This document shows, piece after piece, positions 1 through 5,546 of a DNA stretch of 16,543 nt. The notes under the pieces were generated by a model that worked only from the letters and a program-made list of their open reading frames with translations, did no database searches and was not told the DNA's origin. This stretch comes from JAFCDQ01 sp964571335 (GTDB taxonomy: Archaea; Nanobdellota; Nanobdellia; Woesearchaeales; ARS49): positions 1 through 16,543 of the forward strand of contig CAZNAM010000014.1 of assembly GCA_964571335.1 (NCBI GenBank), given 5' to 3'. The stretch's first letter is position 1; each line of letters starts with the position of its first letter. Position numbers and translations under genes: made by a program.

Positions 1-304
1 CTCTGATCTGAATAATTGATTCTTGTGCAGATTCTGCACCTTTTTGAGGATATCCACCACAACCAAGACCTTTAGTAATCTCTCTACCAATCAAGTATTT
101 CTTGTCTGCTTCAGAAATATCAATATGCTGTTTATCTGTATTACAAACGTGAACTTCAGCACCTCTAATACCTTTCTTGTATAACCAACTGACCATATTA
201 TTGCCAGCTCCACCCACACCAATAACTTTGATGTTTGCTTGTCCGAAATCAGCTTCTTGCTGAGTCTGTTCCTGTGCTAACGCACTTTTCACCAACAAAT
301 CCAT
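1..304 (-). CDS. ftsZ: Cell division protein FtsZ, N-terminal part (cut by window edge)
   Basis: This is the first 101 codons of a tubulin-like GTPase that forms the division ring at midcell; the rest lies beyond base 1. Reading the minus strand from an ATG at 304 gives an about 23-residue Q/E-rich lead-in, then IKVIGVGGAGNNMV (the FtsZ nucleotide-binding start, T1 loop), HVCNTDKQH (T3-like, usual form A/N-TD) and ITKGLGCGGYPQKGAE (T-x-GLG-x-GG-x-P-x-x-G, T3/H3 region). The GGGTGTG tubulin signature would lie outside the window. An AGGAGGT sequence sits about 11 bases upstream, and a second AGGAG abuts the ATG; a GTG five codons downstream (residue 5) would also be well spaced from the closer AGGAG, so the exact start is not certain. 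Archaea often have FtsZ1 and FtsZ2; the part visible does not decide which this is. Confidence 0.95.
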   Translation of the reverse strand, partial: MDLLVKSALAQEQTQQEADFGQANIKVIGVGGAGNNMVSWLYKKGIRGAEVHVCNTDKQHIDISEADKKYLIGREITKGLGCGGYPQKGAESAQESIIQIR

Positions 305-330
305 TCTCCTCTAAACCTCCTTTCATGTGC
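305..330 (-). promoter_or_regulatory. Strong Shine-Dalgarno region of ftsZ
   Basis: On the minus strand the sequence immediately before the ftsZ ATG reads AAAGGAGGTTTAGAGGAGA. It holds a full GGAGG and a second AGGAG. The AT-rich stretch CAAAATAATATAATAATAG at about 331-350 could hold the TATA element, which would give a short leader. This contrasts with the leaderless arrangement of most promoter-proximal genes in the window. Confidence 0.6.
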
Positions 331-356
331 TATTATTATATTATTTTGAATGTGAG

Positions 357-380
357 AAATCCCATCGCCAAATGGGATTT
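357..380. other. Perfect 9-bp inverted repeat, 6-base loop
   Basis: AAATCCCAT (357-365) and ATGGGATTT (372-380) are exact reverse complements around the loop CGCCAA. It lies about 55 bases upstream of ftsZ and 18 bases before the GC-rich hairpin at 399-456. On the plus strand it is followed by only a short T run, so it is a weak terminator candidate; it could be part of the same structured transcript as the larger hairpin. Confidence 0.5.
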
Positions 381-398
381 TTGTGAATTAATGAAAAT

Positions 399-456
399 AA
401 GAGGCTCTCCAGCTTGGGTAGGGGGTGGTTGTGAAGAAAACACGGAGAGCCCTCTT
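399..456. ncRNA. Candidate structured small RNA (GC island hairpin)
   Basis: AAGAGGCTCTCC (399-410) pairs with GGAGAGCCCTCTT (444-456) as a 12-bp stem with one bulged C. The loop is G-rich on the plus strand (GGGTAGGGGGTGG at 416-428) and holds a small inner GTG/CAC pairing. By hand count 34 of the 60 bases from 401 to 460 are G or C, against 12 of 60 in 481-540. In AT-rich archaeal genomes such GC islands commonly mark structured RNAs (established observation). A T7 tract at 467-473 could end a plus-strand transcript. I do not recognise a family: box C/D, H/ACA and known riboswitch hallmarks were not found. Strand and transcription are not established. Confidence 0.4.
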
Positions 457-491
457 GAGTATCACCTTTTTTTCCCTCAATAACTTCATCA

Positions 492-513
492 ATTATGCTC
501 TTAAAAGCATAAT
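492..513. other. Perfect 8-bp inverted repeat
   Basis: ATTATGCT (492-499) and AGCATAAT (506-513) are exact reverse complements around the loop CTTAAA. It is the third hairpin in 160 bases between ftsZ and the gene at 700. It may be a weak hairpin in RNA or a protein-binding dyad in DNA. Confidence 0.4.
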
Positions 514-543
514 ATCATTAAATACATAATTGTCATATTTTTG

Positions 544-555
544 TATACTAGTATA
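544..555. promoter_or_regulatory. Palindrome 1, candidate operator
   Basis: TATACTAGTATA is a perfect 12-base palindrome formed by the heptamer TATACTA and its complement TAGTATA. It lies just upstream of an AT-rich TATA-like stretch (AATATATAAATG, about 562-573). The same heptamers, in swapped order, form palindrome 2 at 660-671. Confidence 0.45.
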
Positions 556-647
556 ATAAAGTAATATATAAATGTTTCGAAAAGTGGTTTTTACTAGAAA
601 GTGAAATTTTTTGTTTTATCGACGAAAAATCAATTTTTAAAGTAAGT

Positions 648-671
648 TTTTTATAGTTTTTAGTATACTAA
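648..671 (+). promoter_or_regulatory. Promoter and overlapping palindrome 2 of the gene at 700
   Basis: A TATA-like TTTTATAG (about 648-655) would place the start of transcription near 678. The perfect 12-base palindrome TTAGTATACTAA (660-671) lies between this box and the predicted start point, the usual place for a repressor operator in archaea. The short leader then contains AGGAAAA (684-690) ahead of the ATG at 700. The palindrome is built from the same TAGTATA/TATACTA heptamers as the one at 544-555. Confidence 0.45.
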
Positions 672-699
672 TAGTCTAAAGACAGGAAAAGATGATAAT

Positions 700-1095
700 A
701 TGGTAATCTTATTTGATAGACAAAACCTACCCAAAGATGTTCTAGAAATAATCTTTGCAACAAGCCAGCAAGTAGTTGTGGCAAGAGAATTAGTTAAATA
801 TATAGTAGATAATACAGGAGAGATAACAAAAACAGAAATGAGTTTGTTTGCAACAAAATTACATGAAGGAAAATATGAATGCGTGATGACAGAAGGTCAA
901 TATAAAGGGAAAAACGTCAAAATGTCATATAATAAAAGACAATTTTATGACAGAATATTGACGCCAATGAAAGCAATGGGCTTGATTGATTTTGATTTGT
1001 ATAAAAAAACTTATCGTCTAAGCAAAAGATTTTCAGATGATCTTATGAAGATTGGATTGATGTGGAAGAAACAATTAGGAAAGATGGGCTTGTGA
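700..1095 (+). CDS. Small conserved protein with winged-helix-like C-terminus
   Basis: A soluble 131-residue protein of unknown function. I do not recognise a named family. The region from about residue 78 to 110 (helix with YNKRQFYDRILTPMKAMGLI followed by a basic beta-like segment DLYKKTYRLSKRF) has the look of a recognition helix plus wing, and the protein is basic overall, so DNA binding is plausible. There are no membrane segments. The ATG at 700 follows an AGGA sequence; an ATG at 692 in another frame stops at once. The gene stands alone, divergent from ftsZ and with a palindrome inside its own promoter, which would suit autoregulation; that is inference. It could equally be an RNA-binding or structural protein. 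Confidence 0.75.
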   Translation: MVILFDRQNLPKDVLEIIFATSQQVVVARELVKYIVDNTGEITKTEMSLFATKLHEGKYECVMTEGQYKGKNVKMSYNKRQFYDRILTPMKAMGLIDFDLYKKTYRLSKRFSDDLMKIGLMWKKQLGKMGL

Positions 1096-1112
1096 TGATT
1101 AAATTTTACTTA

Positions 1113-1538
1113 TTAAATAATTCCCTTATCTTTTAGAAATAAAAAAAATAGAATAAATATTATAATTAGAACAATCACTCTTAAATCGATTTGCCCTCTT
1201 TTATTTTTATTCATTTTGCTAAATTGTTCTAAAATCGAAATTCTTGTATCCAGTTTTGCAACATCGCTCTTAAAGTTTAATTTATCTTTTACAATATTTA
1301 AATCTTTTCTCACATCATTTATTATTTGAGTATTTTTATTGATATTTCTTGTTTTTTTCAGTGATGATTCTATAAGCCAAGATATAAAAAAATATAAAAA
1401 AATCGCCACTAACAAAGCGAAAAATAATGTTAATCCTGTCTGAGGCGTTTTAGATTGAGCATATAGACTAGTTATTCCAACAATAATGCTAACAATTATT
1501 CCTAAATAAGTTATAATGTGGTTTTTTTGAACACTCAT
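1113..1538 (-). CDS. Three-TM membrane protein with coiled-coil segment
   Basis: Unknown function. Starting at the ATG at 1538 the protein has 141 residues: a first membrane segment (about residues 9-27, IITYLGIIVSIIVGITSLYA), a second (about 36-56), a long charged helix of about 55 residues (KNTQIINDVRKDLNIVKDKL and onward) with coiled-coil character, and a last membrane segment (about 121-136, LRVIVLIIIFILFFLF). The frame stays open up to a TTG at 1592 that overlaps the stop of the upstream paralog (TTGA); that longer form adds 18 residues and cannot be excluded, but ATG is the simpler choice. It is the last gene of a minus-strand group with the two paralogs upstream, and may be co-transcribed with them. 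Confidence 0.7.
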   Translation of the reverse strand: MSVQKNHIITYLGIIVSIIVGITSLYAQSKTPQTGLTLFFALLVAIFLYFFISWLIESSLKKTRNINKNTQIINDVRKDLNIVKDKLNFKSDVAKLDTRISILEQFSKMNKNKRGQIDLRVIVLIIIFILFFLFLKDKGII

Positions 1539-1588
1539 AATCTTAATATCTACATTAATACAATTATTTAAAATTATTGGTGATAAAA

Positions 1589-2239
1589 TCAAAAATTATT
1601 CTTTTTCTTAATTAAACTTTTTAATGCACCTGCAATAGGCATGTTCGACTTTTTTATTATATATTTAATTATGTTAATTATTTCAGGTTTATTTAATTTT
1701 ATTACATTCATCTCTTCATGTAAATATTGAGCAATGTAAATCTTTTTATCAGGAGAATATAAAAAATGAATTGGTGTTTTATCTTCACAGGATGGACTGT
1801 TTGTCATATAGCCAATATATTCGAATTCAATAGGATTTTCATTTATTTTGTTTAATTCATCCAGCACATAAGAGATATGTGAAGTTTTTCTACCTCTTTT
1901 TAAATAACCTTCTTCTATTTCTTGCCCTTCAAAAAAACCAGTCCATCTTGATTTATTAATTTCAGTGTTTCTTTCCATCATATCTTCAAGTGTAGTATAT
2001 TCAGCACCCAAGAATTTTTCATTAGAATTTAAAATCTCTTCTTTTATTTTTTTATCTAAAAATTTAAAATCATCTATTTTTTTTGCAATTGAATAAAGAA
2101 AAAAAGGAACTGTCGAATCATGCATTCCAATAAGACCTTTATGGTTTTTTGATGAAACTGAAACAGAACCCTCATAATCAGGAGTCCATTCAATAAAGAA
2201 CTTATCATCAAAATAAAAATACTCTAGTTTTTCTGGCAT
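1589..2239 (-). CDS. Hypothetical protein, tandem paralog A
   Basis: A soluble 216-residue protein of unknown function. It aligns along most of its length with the 195-residue product of the next upstream gene (2300-2887): both begin with a KLEY block, carry an identical WTPDYEGSVSVSS at residues 18-30, and share K-x-PIH-x-x-YS, a Y-x-A-x-Y block and a EE-x-N-x-x-KL block near the C-terminus. The middle (about residues 65-135) differs in length and sequence. The protein ends in a lysine-rich tail. No known catalytic motif or membrane segment is visible. Its own promoter (CTTTTAAATT, about 2256-2265) lies roughly 20 bases before the ATG, so it can be transcribed on its own. The downstream membrane protein gene may share its transcript. 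Confidence 0.8.
   Translation of the reverse strand: MPEKLEYFYFDDKFFIEWTPDYEGSVSVSSKNHKGLIGMHDSTVPFFLYSIAKKIDDFKFLDKKIKEEILNSNEKFLGAEYTTLEDMMERNTEINKSRWTGFFEGQEIEEGYLKRGRKTSHISYVLDELNKINENPIEFEYIGYMTNSPSCEDKTPIHFLYSPDKKIYIAQYLHEEMNVIKLNKPEIINIIKYIIKKSNMPIAGALKSLIKKKNNF
2150..2197. repeat. 48-bp identical repeat, copy 1 (within paralog A)
   Basis: Bases 2150-2197 are identical to 2798-2845. The stretch encodes the conserved FIEWTPDYEGSVSVSS block of the two paralogs. Outside it the copies diverge at once on both sides. Confidence 0.9.
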
Positions 2240-2299
2240 AAAAAAAGAAAAAGAACATTTAATTTAAAAGTATTGTTGGTTTAAGAAATATAGATTGAA

Positions 2300-2887
2300 T
2301 TATTTAAAATATCTCTCTGAAGTCTTAATTATATCTTCAATCATTTTAATAGTTTCTTTTAATTTAAGAATATTTACTTCTTCACCCCAATACTTAGCAA
2401 CATAAGTTTCTTTAGCTAAAGAATAAAAAACATGAATCGGTTTTTTATCCTGCAATTCAAAACTGTTTAATATAGTTCCAACATAATCAAGATTTGAAAA
2501 ATTAATATTGTTTTTCATAAATGCTTCAATAAAAAAATAACTGTTTTCATCTTTTCTGAACAAGTCAAAGTTTTCCTGAACTTTATCCTTAAAAAATCTA
2601 GTAAATAATTCTTTCTTTTTTTTCTTCTCTAAAATTCTTTTAATAGTCTTATATAAACTACTGATATCTCCTGAATTGGAAATATAACCATTCAGTTTTT
2701 TATCAAGCACATTGAAATCATCCATTTTTACAGTTAATAGATAAAGAAAAGCAGGAATTATTTTAGAACTCATACCTATGACCCCTTTTGAATGTTCTGA
2801 TGAAACTGAAACAGAACCCTCATAATCAGGAGTCCATTCAATAAAAAGATTATCTCCACTATATAAGTATTCTAATTTCCCTACCAT
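2300..2887 (-). CDS. Hypothetical protein, tandem paralog B
   Basis: A soluble 195-residue paralog of the product of 1589-2239. The N-terminal 60 residues match best (KLEY, FIEWTPDYEGSVSVSS, K-x-x-GM, P-x-FLY, DDF-x-x-LDKK), then a variable lysine-rich middle (KKKKKELFTRFFKDK), then the shared C-terminal block (LDYVGTILNSFELQDKKPIH, YVAKYWGEEVNILKL). A TATA-like CTTTAAATAG (about 2905-2914) lies some 22 bases upstream of the ATG, so the message is probably leaderless. I do not recognise the family. The two copies share a 48-base stretch with no mismatch, which suggests a fairly recent duplication or gene conversion, although the rest has drifted far. Confidence 0.8.
   Translation of the reverse strand: MVGKLEYLYSGDNLFIEWTPDYEGSVSVSSEHSKGVIGMSSKIIPAFLYLLTVKMDDFNVLDKKLNGYISNSGDISSLYKTIKRILEKKKKKELFTRFFKDKVQENFDLFRKDENSYFFIEAFMKNNINFSNLDYVGTILNSFELQDKKPIHVFYSLAKETYVAKYWGEEVNILKLKETIKMIEDIIKTSERYFK
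2798..2845. repeat. 48-bp identical repeat, copy 2 (within paralog B)
   Basis: This is the partner of 2150-2197, on the same strand and 648 bases away, which is also about the length of the duplicated unit. A second shared piece, GAAATATAGATT, occurs at 2285-2296 and 2932-2943, at the same distance (45-57 bases) upstream of each paralog's ATG. Confidence 0.9.
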
Positions 2888-2904
2888 AATGATATAAATG
2901 GTAA

Positions 2905-2943
2905 AGCTATTTAAAGCAATTTCTGATGTCGGAAATATAGATT
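2905..2943 (-). promoter_or_regulatory. Promoter of paralog B with duplicated upstream element
   Basis: On the minus strand AATCTATATTTC (2943-2932) is followed after 15-16 bases by the TATA-like CTTTAAATAG and after about 22 more by the ATG. The same order and nearly the same spacing (AATCTATATTTC, 14 bases, CTTTTAAATT) precede paralog A at 2255-2296. The promoter was evidently copied with the gene. Confidence 0.55.
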
Positions 2944-3007
2944 AGATAATGAATTTAGATTAATTTTTTAAATAAAGAAGTCCTTTAACGTGAAAAAAGG
3001 TGATAAA

Positions 3008-3238
3008 ATGGCTGTAAAAAAGAAAGTACAAAAAAAAGTTCCTGCAAAAAGAAGATGCAACATTAGAATCTGCAATCCTCATAAATGCGGAGCATTATAT
3101 GGATTAGGATTCCTAGGAGCGGTTGTATATTACATCGCAACAGCAACAAGCTTTTTGGGAGGAGTTTTAGGGGTTTTGAAGGCTTTGGTCTGGCCAGCAT
3201 TCCTTGTATTCCAACTAATGAAATTTTTAGGAATGTAA
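3008..3238 (+). CDS. Small basic membrane protein of DPANN type
   Basis: A 76-residue protein: a very basic N-terminus (AVKKKVQKKVPAKRR), a short cysteine-bearing segment (CNIRICNPHKCGALYG, Cys at about 17, 22 and 27), then two hydrophobic segments (about 30-47 and 53-74, rich in Gly, Leu and Val). From memory, proteins of this build (basic tail, C-N-I-R-x-C-N-P, YGLGF, ALVWPAFLV) recur in Woesearchaeota-like genomes; no function is known to me. The frame is open to a GTG at 2990, but GGTGAT lies seven bases before the ATG at 3008, which fixes the start there. A TATA-like TTTTTTAAATAAAG (about 2963-2976) and a T8 tract after the stop make this a single-gene transcript. Confidence 0.8.
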   Translation: MAVKKKVQKKVPAKRRCNIRICNPHKCGALYGLGFLGAVVYYIATATSFLGGVLGVLKALVWPAFLVFQLMKFLGM

Positions 3239-3248
3239 AAACCAATTA

Positions 3249-3279
3249 TTTTTTTTATTTTTATTCAAGAATTTTTTTT
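3249..3279 (+). terminator. Oligo-T terminator after the small membrane protein gene
   Basis: Two T8 tracts (3249-3256 and 3272-3279) with T-rich sequence between them follow the stop at 3238 within 41 bases. Oligo-T without a hairpin is the normal archaeal termination signal. It also separates this gene from the convergent ZIP gene. Confidence 0.6.
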
Positions 3280-4047
3280 CTATCCATGCAAATGCGCAGG
3301 ACCATATAAAGTAACTAACACAATAATTACTATGCCTAAAAATATAGCAAAAATATGAATAATTGTATCTTTTAATTTACAATGCCTATGTAATTGAGGA
3401 ACTAAATTAGAAGCAGCAATATAAATAAAATTACCTGCAGCGAAAGGAATAATAAATTCAGTAAAGCCATGAATTTTTTCAATTAAAAAGATACCAATAA
3501 CTGCTCCGAGAACAGCAGTCAAAGCAGATAAGAAATTGAACAACAAAGCTTTTTTCTTAGACATTCCTGAATAAAGCAGAACACCGAAATCTGCAATCTC
3601 CTGAGGAATCTCATGAAAAATAATTGAAATAGTTGCAGTGACTCCTATTGTTAAATTAACTGCATAGCTTCCTGCAATAACCAAACCATCAATAAAATTA
3701 TGGATTCCATCACCAATAAGATTTACTGGTGCAAGATTATAAGCATGACCATGTGCACAATCTTTTTCACATTTTTTGTTGTGATGAAAATGAACAAACT
3801 TTTCAAGAATGAACATCAATATAAATCCTGACAAGATATAAATTGCAACAAGCAAAGTATATTCATGAGAAATTATTTCAGGAAGCAAATCCATAAAAAC
3901 AGTGCTTAACAAGACACCAACAGATAAACTAAGCAGAAAAAGCAAAATTTTATTTGATATCTTTTTCTTGATCAATAAAGGAACTGCAACAATAACTGAA
4001 ATCAAAGAAACCAAAAGAACACTTATTATTGCGTATAATGAATTCAT
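3280..4047 (-). CDS. ZIP-family divalent metal transporter
   Basis: A 255-residue inner-membrane transporter that brings zinc or related divalent metals into the cytoplasm. About eight hydrophobic segments are visible. The two family signatures are present: HNFIDG at residues 116-121 (TM4) and HEIPQE at 145-150 (TM5), which together form the binuclear metal site. The loop before TM4 holds a His/Cys-rich stretch (HFHHNKKCEKDCAHGHAYN, about 86-104), a typical cytoplasmic metal-sensing or delivery loop. The length is normal for ZupT/GufA-like members; I do not give a symbol because the metal cannot be read from sequence. TTTTATAAAT (4069-4078) lies 26 bases before the ATG, so translation is probably leaderless. 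Confidence 0.95.
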   Translation of the reverse strand: MNSLYAIISVLLVSLISVIVAVPLLIKKKISNKILLFLLSLSVGVLLSTVFMDLLPEIISHEYTLLVAIYILSGFILMFILEKFVHFHHNKKCEKDCAHGHAYNLAPVNLIGDGIHNFIDGLVIAGSYAVNLTIGVTATISIIFHEIPQEIADFGVLLYSGMSKKKALLFNFLSALTAVLGAVIGIFLIEKIHGFTEFIIPFAAGNFIYIAASNLVPQLHRHCKLKDTIIHIFAIFLGIVIIVLVTLYGPAHLHG

Positions 4048-4086
4048 GACAGATTAAAATGTTTATTTATTTATAAAAGTGTAGGT

Positions 4087-4395
4087 TTATTTATTATTCA
4101 AATATTTTTTATGAAGTTTCTTTGCAATTTTCCAAAATTTTACTCCATATTTTGGATCTATGCTTGCTTTAGTACAATAAGTACAATATCTTACACAATT
4201 ATCAACACAATTTTCCTTCATGCAATATTCTATTGCATTTTTTATTTCAGCTTTTTTATCCTGAAGTTCAAAATCTTCAATATAATAATCCAAACCTGAT
4301 TTATTCACATGTGTAATAACATGAGAAATCCAAAGTCTCGTACCTTCCATTCTTGGTTGACCACCAACACAACCTTTATCTGAACAAATTGTCAT
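4087..4395 (-). CDS. DUF433-type protein with C-terminal cysteine cluster
   Basis: A 102-residue protein. The N-terminal half has the DUF433 pattern (GGQPRMEGTRLWISHVITHV at residues 11-30, compare G-x-P-x-I-x-GTR-I-x-V), which folds as a small helix-turn-helix and occurs in VapB45-like antitoxins and in stand-alone regulators. It is flanked by seven cysteines: C4 and C9 before the GGQPR motif, then C58, C63, C67, C71 and C74 in EYCMKENCVDNCVRYCTYC. The spacing suggests a metal (Zn or Fe-S) site, so this may be a metal- or redox-sensing DNA-binding protein; that is inference. No toxin gene adjoins it. Upstream ATTTAAATCAG (about 4414-4424) sits 25 bases before the ATG, indicating a leaderless message. 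Confidence 0.8.
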   Translation of the reverse strand: MTICSDKGCVGGQPRMEGTRLWISHVITHVNKSGLDYYIEDFELQDKKAEIKNAIEYCMKENCVDNCVRYCTYCTKASIDPKYGVKFWKIAKKLHKKYLNNK

Positions 4396-4467
4396 AATGA
4401 ATAAATAAATAATCTGATTTAAATAAATATCGTTACTCTAAACTACAAAAGTTTTTATCAAGAGAAG

Positions 4468-5130
4468 TTATAAAGAAATTTCCATAGAAAAAGTATGTTT
4501 CTCGCCAGTTATTATTTTATCTTTAACTTTCAGTTTTTTCTTAAACAAAGGACAATCAAGCACAAAACTTTCAAACTCTCCTCCTTCCCCTGCAGGATTC
4601 AAGCCATATTTTTCTCTTAACTTAATCACATCATCAATAAATTTGTTGTCAATCTTTCTTCCAAGCCAAGATTCATCTAAAGGATAAGCAGCAACTCCAA
4701 CAACAATAACCTCAAACTTATTCTTTACAATATCTTTCAATAATTCAATCTGATCTATTTTCCATAAAGGATTGAAAACTTCTAACTTTAATTCATCGCA
4801 TATTTTCTGAATTCTTGATGCCTGATAAACACTCTCAACAGCACCAGTAACAACTCCTTTAACACCATATTTCTTTTTTGCATTGCTTATTGCAGATTTC
4901 AAATCTTTTAATTCAATCTCTTTTTTTCCTTTAGTCTTTTGAATCAAAAGAGGAATATTCATAACTCCAGCCTGTTTCTTAACTTTTGTAATAGAAGGAG
5001 TGTGAAACATATAACTAAAAGGGTTTTCAGATTCAATAGTAATCAAACAAGATACTTCATGATATTTTGAAGCAAGATAAACAGCAAAAATACTGTCTTT
5101 ACCTCCTGAAACCAAAGCTGCAACTTTCAT
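4468..5130 (-). CDS. dph6: Diphthine--ammonia ligase (DPH6 family ATP pyrophosphatase)
   Basis: A 220-residue cytoplasmic enzyme that amidates diphthine on elongation factor 2 with ATP and ammonium, the last step of diphthamide synthesis. The PP-loop SGGKDS is at residues 8-13, GVVTGAVES-x-x-Q-x-x-R at about 92-106, and the family hallmark NPAGEGGEFESFVLDCPLF at about 178-195. Length matches the archaeal family. A longer frame begins at a TTG at 5139, but the ATG at 5130 gives the expected start MKVAALVSGGKDS, and TTATTAAATA (5151-5160) lies 25 bases upstream of it, so the message is leaderless. No other diphthamide gene is adjacent. Diphthamide is made only in archaea and eukaryotes, which supports the domain assignment. 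Confidence 0.93.
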   Translation of the reverse strand: MKVAALVSGGKDSIFAVYLASKYHEVSCLITIESENPFSYMFHTPSITKVKKQAGVMNIPLLIQKTKGKKEIELKDLKSAISNAKKKYGVKGVVTGAVESVYQASRIQKICDELKLEVFNPLWKIDQIELLKDIVKNKFEVIVVGVAAYPLDESWLGRKIDNKFIDDVIKLREKYGLNPAGEGGEFESFVLDCPLFKKKLKVKDKIITGEKHTFSMEISL

Positions 5131-5216
5131 GTCAAACAAGAACTGATTTTTATTTAATAATGTTGCTTTCTTAAAAAGATAATTTTCTTCTTTGATTCTT
5201 AAACAAATTAGTAAAC

Positions 5217-5281
5217 TTTATAAAGAGTGTATTGTCGAATAGTTAAAGCATAGATAATAAGTTTGTGCTTTACACGGAGTG
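5217..5281 (+). promoter_or_regulatory. Promoter and ribosome binding site of the zinc-ribbon gene
   Basis: CTTTATAAAG (about 5215-5224) is a perfect palindromic TATA box. Transcription would start near 5247 and give a leader of about 45 bases with GGAGTG at 5276-5281, ten bases before the ATG. The sequence AGTTAAAGCATAGATAATAA in between shows no obvious structure. Confidence 0.55.
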
Positions 5282-5290
5282 TGAAAAAAA

Positions 5291-5452
5291 ATGGATTATA
5301 AGAGAAGTGGTTTCAGAGGAAACCAAGACCCTAAGGAAATGCATAAGGCAGTTTGTGCTGATTGTGGAAAAGAATGTGAAGTACCATTTAAGCCATCAGA
5401 AGACAGACCTGTTTACTGCAAAGATTGTTATAGAAAGCATAAGAAATTCTAA
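5291..5452 (+). CDS. CxxC/CxxC zinc-ribbon microprotein, 53 residues
   Basis: A 53-residue protein found by reading the frame from the ATG at 5291 to the TAA at 5450-5452. It has a basic N-terminus (MDYKRSGFRG), then CADCGKEC (C22, C25, C29), a PFKPSEDRPVYC segment, CKDC (C43, C46) and a basic tail YRKHKKF. Two CxxC knuckles 18 residues apart form a zinc ribbon; proteins of this type (CxxC-x3-C, PF-x-P, PVYC-x-x-C) are widespread in small bacterial and archaeal genomes and are thought to bind RNA, DNA or the ribosome, but the function is not settled. The GGAGTG site and the TATA box upstream support expression. A T7-T8 tract ends the transcript. Confidence 0.9.
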   Translation: MDYKRSGFRGNQDPKEMHKAVCADCGKECEVPFKPSEDRPVYCKDCYRKHKKF

Positions 5453-5478
5453 TTATATCGATACTTTTCTAGACACTA

Positions 5479-5499
5479 TTTTTTTATTTTATTTTTTTT
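5479..5499 (+). terminator. Oligo-T terminator after the zinc-ribbon gene
   Basis: T7 (5479-5485), T4 (5487-5490) and T8 (5492-5499) tracts follow the stop at 5452 by 27 bases. Confidence 0.6.
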
Positions 5500-5546
5500 C
5501 TGATTAAATAGATTGTGCTTAAAATTTTAATAAAACTCAAAAAAAA

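Noticed and set aside
399..456. Box C/D or H/ACA guide RNA
   Set aside because: No RTGATGA/CTGA pair was found on either strand, and no ACA lies at the usual distance after the stem.
391..483. A 30-codon frame on the plus strand (MKIRGSPAWVGGGCEENTES and onward) across the GC-rich hairpin
   Set aside because: No ribosome binding site or TATA box at the right distance, and the sequence is dominated by the inverted repeat, which explains the composition better than coding.
1539..1592. TTG-initiated N-terminal extension of the three-TM protein
   Set aside because: The extension carries no conserved-looking block, and an ATG 18 codons later gives the usual charged start before the first membrane segment. 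Not fully excluded because of the TTGA overlap.
2990..3007. GTG start for the small DPANN-type membrane protein
   Set aside because: GGTGAT, the likely ribosome binding site, lies inside this stretch and is well spaced for the ATG at 3008.
4087..4395. Antitoxin of a VapBC-like pair
   Set aside because: DUF433 occurs in such antitoxins, but no PIN-domain or DUF5615-like toxin gene lies on either side; the neighbours are the ZIP transporter and dph6.
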